Source: Pedobacter ginsengisoli | GTDB lineage: Bacteria > Bacteroidota > Bacteroidia > Sphingobacteriales > Sphingobacteriaceae | NCBI RefSeq assembly: GCF_002736205.1 | Contig: NZ_CP024091.1 | Span: forward strand, 2,725,555 to 2,789,554 | Direction of reading: 5' to 3' | DNA: 64,000 nt | The notes under the pieces: generated by a model | The model's input: the letters and a program-made list of their open reading frames with translations, nothing else | What the model was told of the DNA's origin: nothing | Database searches by the model: none | Translations under genes and position numbers: made by a program | Shown here: piece by piece, positions 9,506 through 18,346 of the stretch | How positions within the stretch are numbered: the first letter of the stretch is position 1 | Layout of the letters: every line of letters starts with the position of its first letter

Positions 9506-11260
9506 TTAATCAGTTATCGGCAACGAAAAACAGAACCTGCTTCCCTCTCCAATTGCGCTTTCAACCCAAATAGAGCCGCTTTCTGCTGTAATAAAATCTT
9601 TTGAAATGGCTAGTCCTAAACCCGAACCGGATTTATTATTACCATCAGTAGGTACCTGAAAATATTTATCGAACAATCTTTTTTGATACTGTTCATCTAT
9701 TCCCTTCCCAAAATCACGCACCGAAAATTCTATGTTATTTCCTATTTCAATAACCTGAATAACTACTTTAGATTTTTCAGAACTGTACCTTAAGGCATTA
9801 GATAAAAAATTGATCAATACCCAAGCTGTCTTTTCAATATCTACACTTACATTAGGCAGGTTATTCCTGCTGATCAGTTCCAGCTCTATAGATCTTTGTT
9901 CTGCCTGAAACCTAACTGCATCCATAGCATAAATGGCTATTTTTCTTGGATCGGTTTTTACAAAATTCAATTGCAGGTTACCAGTTTCTACCTGAGCAAG
10001 GTCCAGTAACTCACTTGTAATTTTTAGCAAACGGCTACAATCTTCTTTAATATGCTGCACCAGTTCTTTTTGCTCAGGATTCATACTCCCCACCCTTTCA
10101 TCATCCATTAATTTTAAGCTCATTTTTATGGATGATATTGGCGTTTTCAATTCATGAGAAACGGTAGCAATAAAATTGGTTTTAGCTTCATCTAATTCTT
10201 TAAATTGGGTAATATTTTTTAAGATAAATACCTCTCCGGCCTCCTTACCAGTCTGTACTGTTGCCTGTTCACTATTCTCATCGTAGCTTGGCACTATAAT
10301 TTTTCTTCGTTCCAACTGAAAGTACGATTCCTTCTCATCAGCATAGATTTTCATTAATTTATCACCCCCATCATTCTGCAGAACCCTATTCAAAAGATCA
10401 TTCTTTTTTCTTAGTTCAAGGGCATTTAACCCTACAACTTCTTTTTCATTTTTACCTATCAATTGACCGGCTACCTTATTCATAAACAGCACATCATTTT
10501 TCTCATCCAATCCAATAATAGCATCCTGCATTTGCTCTATAATTGCCTCAATTCTAAGCTTTTCAGATTGAATTTTAGCCAGATTACTACTTTCCCATCT
10601 GTTAAGTTCTGCTGCCATAGCATTAAAGGAACCCGCCAGTTCAGCAAACTCATCAGAGCCATCAAATTCCAATCGTTGTTTGTAATTCTTTTTACTGATC
10701 TCTTTAATTGCATCCGAAAATTCTCGTAATGGATTTGCCACAAACCCCGGAAAATTCACAATGAAAGAGAATAAAATAAGAAAGCACATAGATGCAGCAA
10801 AAATCAAGTACATACTCGCCCTTTCTACTGCAGCCTGTGCCGCGGCATTTTTTCTTACTATTGCATTCATGTTTAATTGATCAATAGCGCTCAGTTCAAG
10901 TCTGGCCTTAATTACAGCAGCTTGTCGGCTTACCATGCCAGCGTCAGGGTTAATAATGCCAAGGTAAGCTCTATTTAAATTAGCCACGGCAACTCCTTCT
11001 CCGGGCTCTGTTATATTTTTACCCTCCTGTGCAAGTAAAGCGGCAAATTGGTCTGATACAGTTGTTGAAAGTGGTAAATTATTTACATCAAGTATTGCCC
11101 GCATTTTGCGCGTAAAGCTTAGTGTTTCATAATTATCCTTTAAAATAACCTTAGAACTAATTGAAATTTTGTTCATATAGAACAAAGAAATTGCACCGAA
11201 AAAGAGAACCACCACGAATAGGAATCCGAATCCGAGGCGTAATTTGGTTTTTATTTTCAT
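9506..11260 (-). CDS. HAMP-PAS sensor histidine kinase of the kdp locus
   Basis: About 584 residues from the preferred start MKIKTKLRLGFG; an upstream in-frame ATG at 11314 adds 18 polar residues. Layout: first membrane helix near the N-terminus, a roughly 110-residue periplasmic part, a second helix (MYLIFAASMCFLILFSFIVN), HAMP, PAS (MQDAIIGLDEKNDVLFMNKVAGQLIG), HisKA with phospho-acceptor in TVSHELKTPISS, and HATPase with N box (NFLSNALRY), G1 (RDFGKGID) and G2 (GSGLGLAISKDF). It lies 112 bases after the kinase-less kdpD gene. Inference: it supplies the kinase half that is missing from KdpD and signals to the sigma-54-type regulator across the locus. It is not itself a classical KdpD. Confidence 0.88.
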   Translation of the reverse strand: MKIKTKLRLGFGFLFVVVLFFGAISLFYMNKISISSKVILKDNYETLSFTRKMRAILDVNNLPLSTTVSDQFAALLAQEGKNITEPGEGVAVANLNRAYLGIINPDAGMVSRQAAVIKARLELSAIDQLNMNAIVRKNAAAQAAVERASMYLIFAASMCFLILFSFIVNFPGFVANPLREFSDAIKEISKKNYKQRLEFDGSDEFAELAGSFNAMAAELNRWESSNLAKIQSEKLRIEAIIEQMQDAIIGLDEKNDVLFMNKVAGQLIGKNEKEVVGLNALELRKKNDLLNRVLQNDGGDKLMKIYADEKESYFQLERRKIIVPSYDENSEQATVQTGKEAGEVFILKNITQFKELDEAKTNFIATVSHELKTPISSIKMSLKLMDDERVGSMNPEQKELVQHIKEDCSRLLKITSELLDLAQVETGNLQLNFVKTDPRKIAIYAMDAVRFQAEQRSIELELISRNNLPNVSVDIEKTAWVLINFLSNALRYSSEKSKVVIQVIEIGNNIEFSVRDFGKGIDEQYQKRLFDKYFQVPTDGNNKSGSGLGLAISKDFITAESGSIWVESAIGEGSRFCFSLPITD

Positions 11261-11372
11261 CAGTTTATAGTTTACTTTTTTTGATGGTGATGAAGCTATA
11301 TGAGCAATGTTCATTGTTGTTTTGAATGTTTGCTCATGATGATTTCATCCTGATATAATTTAATTTTAACTT

Positions 11373-12503
11373 TCAAGATAGAATTACAAGATCTGTTTCG
11401 GTTGCAGAAATATTCCGTAAAAGTTGGTTAAAAATAGCGGTTCTCATAATAATCTGAAACAAATTTAAATGAGGTTTACCAATACAGATTGTTGTAATTT
11501 CTTTCTCTCTTGAAATGTCAATAATAGTTTTTGTTATATGATCACTTTTTATCTTTATTACTTCAGCACCAAGTTCCGTGGCCAGTTTAAAATTATTAAT
11601 CAAATGGCGCTGTAAATCAAGTTTAATCCTGTCCCCGCTTTCCCTGCTACTCTGTACGTATAGCACAATCCATGGCGACCTATAATAAGACGCTAGCCTT
11701 GCAGTTTTACGGATCACAATTTTGGCAGTATGACTATTTGTAGATATACAGGCCATAAATCGTTCCGGTCTAAGTTTAATTTGTGAGGGTATTTCTATGC
11801 TTATCTTCCGTTCTAAATGGTGTGCTACTTCTTTTAAAGCCAGTTCCCTCAGTTGTAAAATCCTTTCCGATTGAAAAAAATTACTTAGTGCGCTCTGAAT
11901 TTTACTCTTGTCATAAATTTTACCGGCTTTCAGCCTGTCAATCAATTCATCTGCAGTAAGGTCAATATTTACAATCTCATCTGCCAATTCAAGAATCTTA
12001 TCAGGTATCCGCTCGTTTATAGGGATACCTGTAATTTTTTCAATCTCGCCATTCATACTTTCCAGATGCTGGATGTTTACTGCAGATATCACACTTATTC
12101 CAGCATCAAGAATATCAGATACATCCTGCCATCGCTTGGTATTTTTACTGCCTTCAACATTTGTATGAGCAAGCTCATCAACAATAACCACTTCGGGGTG
12201 GATATTGATGATGGCCTGCACATCCATTTCTTCAAGTTCTTTGCCGCGATAAAATATTTTTCTACGCTGAATTAATGGTAAACCATGTAAAAGCACATGA
12301 GTTTCAGCTCTGTTATGAGTTTCTATATAACCAATTTGGATGTTTATCCCGCTTTTTAAAAGTGCATGAGCTTCTTGAAGCATCCTATAGGTTTTTCCAA
12401 CGCCCGCACTCATGCCTATATAAACTTTAAATTTCCCTCTTCTGGACTTTTTCACCAGATCCAGAAACTTTCTTACAGAACCCGCTTTATTTTCATCTTC
12501 CAT
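11373..12503 (-). CDS. kdpD: KdpD N-terminal sensor protein without kinase domain
   Basis: 376 residues against about 900 for full KdpD. It holds the KdpD domain with Walker A GMSAGVGKT (about 30-38), Walker B-like VVIVDELAHTN, and a C-terminal universal-stress-protein fold (about 245-376, MACISTNSHTAKIVIRKTARLA ... ICIGKPH). The four-helix membrane domain and the HisKA/HATPase kinase are absent and there is no remnant. In E. coli the N-terminal part tunes the response to K+ and ATP. Here it probably regulates the separate kinase encoded next. Start codon 17 bases after the porin stop; same operon. Confidence 0.9.
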   Translation of the reverse strand: MEDENKAGSVRKFLDLVKKSRRGKFKVYIGMSAGVGKTYRMLQEAHALLKSGINIQIGYIETHNRAETHVLLHGLPLIQRRKIFYRGKELEEMDVQAIINIHPEVVIVDELAHTNVEGSKNTKRWQDVSDILDAGISVISAVNIQHLESMNGEIEKITGIPINERIPDKILELADEIVNIDLTADELIDRLKAGKIYDKSKIQSALSNFFQSERILQLRELALKEVAHHLERKISIEIPSQIKLRPERFMACISTNSHTAKIVIRKTARLASYYRSPWIVLYVQSSRESGDRIKLDLQRHLINNFKLATELGAEVIKIKSDHITKTIIDISREKEITTICIGKPHLNLFQIIMRTAIFNQLLRNISATETDLVILS

Positions 12504-12519
12504 AATTCAGCCTATTTAA

Positions 12520-13590
12520 TTAAAATGACACTGCGATACTTGCAGTTACTGCTGCATTATTATTTACCGGTAATTGTTCGCGCACAAATATTTTATCCTT
12601 ACTTTGATATAATTTCCCTTCAAGCCTGATTACCGCATTAGCAATTGGAGCATAATCTACATTAATAGAATAACCTTTCGTTTTAAAACCATCGGGTGTT
12701 TCTGTAGATATAAAAATACCACTTTTATCCTGATAATACTCAAATCTTCCGGCCAATGCCCAGGTACTGTTTATTTTATATTGAGCTATTGCAACTGGCG
12801 ATAAGACTTCTTTTTTCTCACTATTTCCTTTTGTTTTTTGTTGAGTACCGTAGTCAAGGCCAAGGGTTAAACCCAATTGATCTGTTAACTGAAAAATCCC
12901 ATACACATTGTGATAAAAGCGGGTTACCTGTACAGAATCCACACCTTCAGTACCCAGATAATTGCTATAGTTTACCGTTACCCTGTCGGTAGGTTTCCAG
13001 GTTAACTGCATGCCCCCTGCAGGCTTACTATTTCCAGCTTGCCTGGTAATACGCTGCCAGCCATTTAAATACAAAAGTGCAGCAGTAAACTTACCATCAT
13101 TTGTTCCGTAAGTAATTTTAGCACCCGACTCATAGTAAGGGGTATTTTCAGAAGATATGTTTCTTGTTAACACCCAGCAATCTTTAGAAATTGCACTTTC
13201 AAATCCAATATGTGACGAAAAAACACCTGCATCAAGCCATAAATTAGCTGTTTTAGAAAGCTTTACACCTGCGTTTGCTTCATAAATATTCTTTAACACA
13301 CCAGGTTCAGCAGCCAGGTTTGCGTTAGTATAAGTACCCGCCATTATGGCTACATTAGCACGGATATTACCATTATCATAACTTCCCTTAATAAAACCAA
13401 GGTTTAAGTTTACCTCATTATGGCGGTTGTGGGAGTATATAAATCCAGGCCTGTTGTTATCCAATGGTTTGTTAAAATCGAACCCATAATAGGTTTCCAA
13501 ATAACCGCTTACTTTAATCTTTGATGTTTCCTGACCGTTAGCAAATAATCCTGTTGATAGGGCAACGGCTAATAATATTATTCTTTTCAT
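12520..13590 (-). CDS. Outer-membrane beta-barrel (porin-like) protein of the kdp operon
   Basis: 356 residues. It has a signal peptide (about 1-19, cleavage near FANGQ), then alternating aromatic/polar strands typical of an outer-membrane barrel, ending in the aromatic C-terminal residue F (ASIAVSF), a barrel-assembly signal. Other visible motifs are YLETYYGFDFNKP and YYESGAKITYGTNDGK. Inserted between kdpC (10 bases) and kdpD (17 bases), it is clearly co-transcribed with them. It likely lets K+ through the outer membrane under limitation, which is inference from context. A close family name is not certain. Confidence 0.85.
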   Translation of the reverse strand: MKRIILLAVALSTGLFANGQETSKIKVSGYLETYYGFDFNKPLDNNRPGFIYSHNRHNEVNLNLGFIKGSYDNGNIRANVAIMAGTYTNANLAAEPGVLKNIYEANAGVKLSKTANLWLDAGVFSSHIGFESAISKDCWVLTRNISSENTPYYESGAKITYGTNDGKFTAALLYLNGWQRITRQAGNSKPAGGMQLTWKPTDRVTVNYSNYLGTEGVDSVQVTRFYHNVYGIFQLTDQLGLTLGLDYGTQQKTKGNSEKKEVLSPVAIAQYKINSTWALAGRFEYYQDKSGIFISTETPDGFKTKGYSINVDYAPIANAVIRLEGKLYQSKDKIFVREQLPVNNNAAVTASIAVSF

Positions 13591-13599
13591 GTTCCTTGG

Positions 13600-14169
13600 T
13601 TATTTAATTTTCAACTCATCCAGAGCCAGGTTAAGTTTCAATACATTTACAGATGAAGGGCCAAACATCCCCATTAAAGGTCCCTGAGTATTTTTCACCA
13701 CCAATTCTGCAACTGTTCTTTCATCTAGCTTACGGTAACCTGCTACTCTTTTGATCTGCATTATTGCACCCTGCTCTGAGATATTAGGATCTAATCCACT
13801 ACCAGAAGCAGTAACCATATCAGCAGGGATATCCGATCTTTTTAAATAAGGATGGTATTTTAGTAATGTATCAACTCTATTGGATACATCTTTCAGGTAA
13901 TCCTGATTTGAGGCTCCTTTATTTGAGCCGCCAGAACCAGCTGCATTATAGCCTACGGCCGATGGCCTGCCCCAAAAATATTCGGGTTTAGTAAAAGATT
14001 GTCCCAGCAAAGCATACCCAACCACTTTACCATTTTTAACTATTTTCTCTCCACCTCCCTTGCCTTTTGAAAAGCCTCCGGCAAATGCCACAACAAGCGG
14101 GTAGATTACGCAAAGCAATACCATTAATACTACGGTAAGGCGTATAGATTGTATAATATATTTTTTCAT
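13600..14169 (-). CDS. kdpC: K+-transporting P-type ATPase subunit C
   Basis: 189 residues, the normal size. KdpC is the single-span periplasmic-facing subunit that stabilises the KdpFABC complex. Seen: one N-terminal membrane helix (SIRLTVVLMVLLCVIYPLVVAFAGG), the conserved GYALLGQSFTKPEYFWGRPSA, SASGSGLDPNISEQGA-type motif (here TASGSGLDPNISEQGA) and the RVAGYRKL end motif. Lies 72 bases after kdpB, an unusually large gap that holds a perfect palindrome. Confidence 0.97.
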   Translation of the reverse strand: MKKYIIQSIRLTVVLMVLLCVIYPLVVAFAGGFSKGKGGGEKIVKNGKVVGYALLGQSFTKPEYFWGRPSAVGYNAAGSGGSNKGASNQDYLKDVSNRVDTLLKYHPYLKRSDIPADMVTASGSGLDPNISEQGAIMQIKRVAGYRKLDERTVAELVVKNTQGPLMGMFGPSSVNVLKLNLALDELKIK

Positions 14170-14203
14170 GATATTTTTATTGTTATTTAATGGTATTCAA
14201 GCT

Positions 14204-14223
14204 GCTGTATGAATTCATACAGC
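14204..14223. repeat. Perfect 20-bp palindrome in the kdpB-kdpC gap
   Basis: GCTGTATGAATTCATACAGC is its own reverse complement. It lies between kdpB and kdpC and is flanked on both sides by a direct repeat of TTTTCATGATATTTTT (about 14164 and 14226). As RNA it would fold into a hairpin ahead of kdpC and could set the KdpB:KdpC ratio; a recent short duplication explains the flanks. Confidence 0.6.
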
Positions 14224-14241
14224 GGTTTTCATGATATTTTT

Positions 14242-16275
14242 TTAAACAAATAAGCCTACTACAACATCAATCAGTTTGATACCGATAAATGGTGCAATAA
14301 CTCCCCCAATTCCGTAAATAAAAAGGTTTCTCAACAACAGTGCGCTTGCACCTATAGGCTTGTAAGCAACCCCTCTTAAAGCAAGTGGAATAAGAAAAGG
14401 AATAATGATGGCATTGAAAATTACAGCTGATAAAATTGCACTTTCCGGGCTGTGTAATCCCATCACGTTTAAACTTTGTAACGCAGGGATAGAAGCTATA
14501 AATAATGCAGGCACAATAGCAAAATACTTGGCAACATCATTGACTATTGAAAAGGTAGTCAATGTACCTCTGGTAATTAACAGCTGTTTACCTATTTCAA
14601 CAATCTCTATGAGTTTGGTCGGATCATTATCCAAATCAACCATATTTCCTGCTTCTTTCGCAGCCTGCGTTCCACTGTTCATGGCCACACCAACATCTGC
14701 CTGCGCTAATGCAGGAGCATCATTAGTACCATCGCCCATCATTGCTACTAACTTACCCTGAGCCTGTTCTTCTTTAATGTAATTCATTTTATCCTCAGGC
14801 TTGGCCTCAGCAATAAAGTCGTCTACCCCGGCTTTTTCGGCAATAAATCTGGCTGTAAGTGGATTATCACCTGTTACCATTACCGTTTTAACCCCCATTT
14901 TACGCAAACGTTCAAAACGTTCACTAATGCCTGGTTTTATAATGTCCTGTAGTTCTATCACCCCCAAAGCTTTTTCATTCTCAGAAACAACTAAAGGCGT
15001 CCCCCCATTACTGGCTATGATTTTAACCTGTTCTTCAATATCCGATGGAAATGGATTACCGGCTGTTAAAACGATATTTCTAATGGAATCAAAAGCACCT
15101 TTACGAATCCTTCTTCCATCTGGAGTGTCTATACCACTTGATCTGGTTTCGGCGGTGAATTTGATAAACCTGGAACCATCAGGAGCGATTGTAAGCACTT
15201 TATTTTCCTGTGCTGCAGCAAGCTCTATAATCGATTTACCTTCAGGGGTTTCATCAGCAAGCGAACTCAACACGCAGGCATCTGTAAAGTTTTTAATAAT
15301 AACTCCTGCTGTAGGGTAAAAATTAGTAGCCTTACGGTTTCCAATGGTAATTGTCCCTGTTTTATCAAGAAGTAAAACATCAATATCACCGGCAGTTTCT
15401 ACAGCTTTACCCGACTTTGTAATCACATTGGCCCTCAACGCCCTGTCCATACCTGCAATACCAATGGCCGACAATAAGCCACCAATTGTAGTTGGTATTA
15501 AGCACACAAATAATGAGATTAGTGCAGCTATTGTTATCGGTGTATTTGCATAATCAGCAAATGGTTTTAAGGTTACACAAACAATAATAAACACCAATGT
15601 AAAGCTGGCCAGCAATATGGTCAATGCAATTTCATTAGGTGTTTTCTGGCGTGATGCTCCTTCCACAAGGGCAATCATTTTATCTAAAAAACTTTCACCT
15701 GGCTGTGTACTTACCTGCACTTTAATATGATCTGATAATACTTTAGTACCACCTGTAACAGATGATTTATCACCACCAGATTCACGAATTACCGGAGCAG
15801 ATTCTCCTGTTATTGCAGATTCATCTATTGTGGCAATTCCCTCAATAATCTCTCCATCTGTAGGAATAACATCACCGGTTTCACAAACAAAAACATCGCC
15901 CTTTTTAAGTTGATTGGAAGAACGCATTTCGATATTTCCATTGCTTAGTAATACTTTAGCAGGGGTTTCTTCTCTTGTTTTTCTTAAGCTATCGGCCTGG
16001 GCTTTTCCTCTGGCTTCTGCAATTGCCTCTGCAAAATTGGCAAAGAGCACAGTAAGCAATAAGATAAAGAAGATGAAGAAGTTATACAATGCAGAACCCT
16101 GATCTGTATGACTTATAGAGTACACAGTAACATAAGCCATAATCAGTGTACCTATTTCAACAGTAAACATAACCGGGTTACGCACCATCACCCGCGGATC
16201 GAGTTTGATAAAGGATTGTTTTAATGCAGTTTGCACTAAAGCAGGTTCAAATAATTTATTATTTTGAGTTTTCAT
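14242..16275 (-). CDS. kdpB: K+-transporting P-type ATPase subunit B (catalytic)
   Basis: 677 residues, full length. This is the ATP-hydrolysing subunit of the KdpFABC high-affinity K+ pump in the inner membrane. Motifs: actuator TGES in AITGESAPV, the phosphorylation site DKTGTITIG, nucleotide-binding KGAFDSI and hinge [25 protein letters not shown], and [21 protein letters not shown]. Seven hydrophobic segments are placed as in the family. It starts 2 bases after kdpA, so the two are translationally close. Confidence 0.98.
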   Translation of the reverse strand: MKTQNNKLFEPALVQTALKQSFIKLDPRVMVRNPVMFTVEIGTLIMAYVTVYSISHTDQGSALYNFFIFFILLLTVLFANFAEAIAEARGKAQADSLRKTREETPAKVLLSNGNIEMRSSNQLKKGDVFVCETGDVIPTDGEIIEGIATIDESAITGESAPVIRESGGDKSSVTGGTKVLSDHIKVQVSTQPGESFLDKMIALVEGASRQKTPNEIALTILLASFTLVFIIVCVTLKPFADYANTPITIAALISLFVCLIPTTIGGLLSAIGIAGMDRALRANVITKSGKAVETAGDIDVLLLDKTGTITIGNRKATNFYPTAGVIIKNFTDACVLSSLADETPEGKSIIELAAAQENKVLTIAPDGSRFIKFTAETRSSGIDTPDGRRIRKGAFDSIRNIVLTAGNPFPSDIEEQVKIIASNGGTPLVVSENEKALGVIELQDIIKPGISERFERLRKMGVKTVMVTGDNPLTARFIAEKAGVDDFIAEAKPEDKMNYIKEEQAQGKLVAMMGDGTNDAPALAQADVGVAMNSGTQAAKEAGNMVDLDNDPTKLIEIVEIGKQLLITRGTLTTFSIVNDVAKYFAIVPALFIASIPALQSLNVMGLHSPESAILSAVIFNAIIIPFLIPLALRGVAYKPIGASALLLRNLFIYGIGGVIAPFIGIKLIDVVVGLFV

Positions 16276-16277
16276 TT

Positions 16278-17996
16278 CTACTTAATTATGGTAAAATATT
16301 CTGCCAGAGGGCCTAAGGCCAAAGCAGGGAAATAAGAAAGGGCATTTAATACCAGGATCACGGCAAAAGTCATCAGACTAAATGTTAGCGTGTCAGTTTT
16401 TAAAGTACCTGCAGATTCTGGTATATATTTCTTAGCACCAAGTAAACCTGCAATGGCTATTGGGCCAATTATTGGTAAAAAACGGCCTAGCAGCAAAACA
16501 AAACCAGTAGCCACATTCCAGAATACATTATTATCTCCTAAACCCTCAAAACCAGAACCGTTATTAGCATTTGATGAGGTCATTTCATACAACATCTCAG
16601 AAAAACCATGGAAACCTGGGTTGTTTAACCAGTTTTTAGGTTGTACTGCCCAGGCTGCATCGCCATGATTGGTAAACACATAACTTGCTATTGCTGTTCC
16701 TGCTAAAATCAGGAAAGGACTTAGTAAGGTGATCAATGCGGCGATCTTTACTTCTCTGGCTTCTACTTTATGACCAAGAAATTCCGGTGTTCTACCCACC
16801 ATTAATCCTGAAATAAATACAGCAATGATCAGGTAGATGAAATAATTCAATACCCCGACACCACACCCCCCGTAAAACGAGTTGATCATCATACCCAGTA
16901 ATTGCCATGCGCCTGTTAAAGGCATGGTACTGTCGTGCATACTATTTACTGAACCTGTAGATATAATGGTGGTTACTGTACTCCAATAACCCGATATGGC
17001 CGGCCCAAAGCGCACCTCTTTGCCCTCCATAGCGCCTGTGGCTTGAGAAATACCCATTTTTGCAATGGCTGGACTTCCACCAAGTTCTGAACTTACGGTT
17101 GGGATTAACAATAGGAGCATCCCAATGGTCATAACCCCGAAGATCATCCAGCCTAGTCTTTTACGTCTGATGAAAATACCAAAGGCGATGACCATGGCAA
17201 TAGGGATGATTACCTGTGCAATCAATTCAACCATATTGGTAATGTAGTTCGGATTTTCAAGAGGATGAGCGGAATTGACTCCGAAATATCCGCCACCATT
17301 TGTTCCCAAATGTTTGATGGCAATCATACCAGCAGCAGGGCCTCTGGATACATTTACGGTGTCACCTTGAACGGAAATGAACTGATCTTTAGCTTCGTAA
17401 CTTGATGGCGTACCATTAAAGGCAAGTACAATTGCCATTACAAGCGATAAAGGAAGTAAAAGACGTGTAATTGATTTTACAAAATACTCCCAGAAGTTAC
17501 CCAGTTTAACGGATGTTTTATCACGAAATGCTTTAAAGAGCACCACCGCTGCTGCAATACCAGTTGCAGCACTTACAAATTGAAGGAACATGATTACAAA
17601 ATGCTGGGTAAGATAAGTCAGACCACTTTCTCCTGAATAATGCTGTAAATTACAGTTAACCACAAAGCTAATAATGGTATTAAAAGAAAGATCGGGAGAC
17701 ATACCAGGATTACCATCAGGATTTAAGGGTAATTTATCCTGATACATCAATACAAAAAAACCATAAATAAGCCATACCAGGTTAATGGTAATTAAGGCTT
17801 TCATATGTTGTTTCCAATTCATTTCTTCTTTGGTATTGATTCCGGAAAGTTTATAAATTCCGTTCTCAACAGGTTTTAAAAAGTCTGTCCAGACTTTTTC
17901 TCCGGCAAATACCTTAGCCAGGTATTTGCCTAAAGGAATAGCTATAACCAACGTAAGCAGGTAGGTAGCAATAATTCCGAGTAATTCAGTGTTCAT
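16278..17996 (-). CDS. kdpA: K+-transporting ATPase subunit A (K+ channel-like)
   Basis: 572 residues, the family length. KdpA carries the K+ selectivity filter and entry tunnel of the pump. Visible: repeated pore-like loops such as [41 protein letters not shown] and [16 protein letters not shown], with about ten hydrophobic helices between. It follows kdpF by 9 bases. All pore signatures are intact. Confidence 0.98.
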   Translation of the reverse strand: MNTELLGIIATYLLTLVIAIPLGKYLAKVFAGEKVWTDFLKPVENGIYKLSGINTKEEMNWKQHMKALITINLVWLIYGFFVLMYQDKLPLNPDGNPGMSPDLSFNTIISFVVNCNLQHYSGESGLTYLTQHFVIMFLQFVSAATGIAAAVVLFKAFRDKTSVKLGNFWEYFVKSITRLLLPLSLVMAIVLAFNGTPSSYEAKDQFISVQGDTVNVSRGPAAGMIAIKHLGTNGGGYFGVNSAHPLENPNYITNMVELIAQVIIPIAMVIAFGIFIRRKRLGWMIFGVMTIGMLLLLIPTVSSELGGSPAIAKMGISQATGAMEGKEVRFGPAISGYWSTVTTIISTGSVNSMHDSTMPLTGAWQLLGMMINSFYGGCGVGVLNYFIYLIIAVFISGLMVGRTPEFLGHKVEAREVKIAALITLLSPFLILAGTAIASYVFTNHGDAAWAVQPKNWLNNPGFHGFSEMLYEMTSSNANNGSGFEGLGDNNVFWNVATGFVLLLGRFLPIIGPIAIAGLLGAKKYIPESAGTLKTDTLTFSLMTFAVILVLNALSYFPALALGPLAEYFTIIK

Positions 17997-18005
17997 AGCT
18001 TTTAA

Positions 18006-18083
18006 TTAAAATTTTTCGGGTTTGATCAGCACATAAATCATGTAGATGAATACGGCAATTGCGATTAGAAATAATACGATCAT
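18006..18083 (-). CDS. kdpF: KdpF, 25-residue stabilising subunit of the K+ pump
   Basis: A 25-codon frame starts at the ATG at 18083 and ends with TAA at 18006. The peptide (MIVLFLIAIAVFIYMIYVLI, then KPEKF) is one membrane helix with a short basic tail ending in the KPEKF-type motif typical of KdpF. It ends 9 bases before kdpA, the standard place. It is short enough to be missed by gene callers. Confidence 0.9.
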   Translation of the reverse strand: MIVLFLIAIAVFIYMIYVLIKPEKF

Positions 18084-18088
18084 AATTT

Positions 18089-18172
18089 TTAGATTTTTTC
18101 GAACCAGTCGATTGATTTGTAAACCACCCAGCAAAGTATCAGCAGGGCAAGAAAGAGTAGTATTGTCAACAT
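18089..18172 (-). CDS. 27-residue single-helix membrane peptide at the head of the kdp operon
   Basis: A 27-codon frame (ATG 18172, TAA 18089) encodes MLTILLFLALLILCWVVYKS followed by IDWFEKI: one hydrophobic helix and a short amphipathic, aromatic tail. It ends 5 bases before the kdpF start and begins about 15 bases after the inferred transcription start, so it is the first gene of the operon. It is not KdpF, which follows it, but has the same architecture. Possible roles are a second KdpF-like stabiliser or a regulatory peptide for the kinase; neither is shown by sequence. Confidence 0.6.
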   Translation of the reverse strand: MLTILLFLALLILCWVVYKSIDWFEKI

Positions 18173-18195
18173 CTTAGTATATTTTTAGTAAGCCA

Positions 18196-18213
18196 TAGCC
18201 AACCTACGTACCA
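18196..18213 (-). promoter_or_regulatory. Candidate sigma-54-type promoter of the kdp operon
   Basis: On the minus strand TGGTACGTAGGTTGGC aligns with the sigma-54 consensus TGGCACG-N4-TTGCA with correct spacing of TGG and TTG; the invariant C of the -12 GC is replaced by G. It lies about 25 bases upstream of the first small gene, and a sigma-54 activator gene is next door. T-rich DNA lies upstream. The -12 mismatch keeps this tentative. Confidence 0.35.
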
Positions 18214-18293
18214 AAACAAAAACAAAAACACATAACCAACTGAATATCAAAACATAAAAACAAAAACGACTCAAAATGGAATTAGCCGAAAAT

Positions 18294-18324
18294 AAAAAAC
18301 CCTTCCAAAATGGAAGGGTTTTTT
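18294..18324 (-). terminator. Terminator after the sigma-54-type response regulator gene
   Basis: CCCTTCC-AAAAT-GGAAGGG with an A-run before and a T-run after on the plus strand. This gives a symmetric hairpin with T-tails on both strands, 23 bases past the stop of the regulator gene and upstream of the kdp promoter, so it insulates kdp from read-through. Confidence 0.85.
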
Positions 18325-18346
18325 ATCATTATGAAACGATATAAGT

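Noticed and set aside
14405..15319. Long plus-strand frames of 118 and 172 codons inside kdpB
   Set aside because: They are antisense to a fully conserved gene, have no family likeness and come from its codon use.
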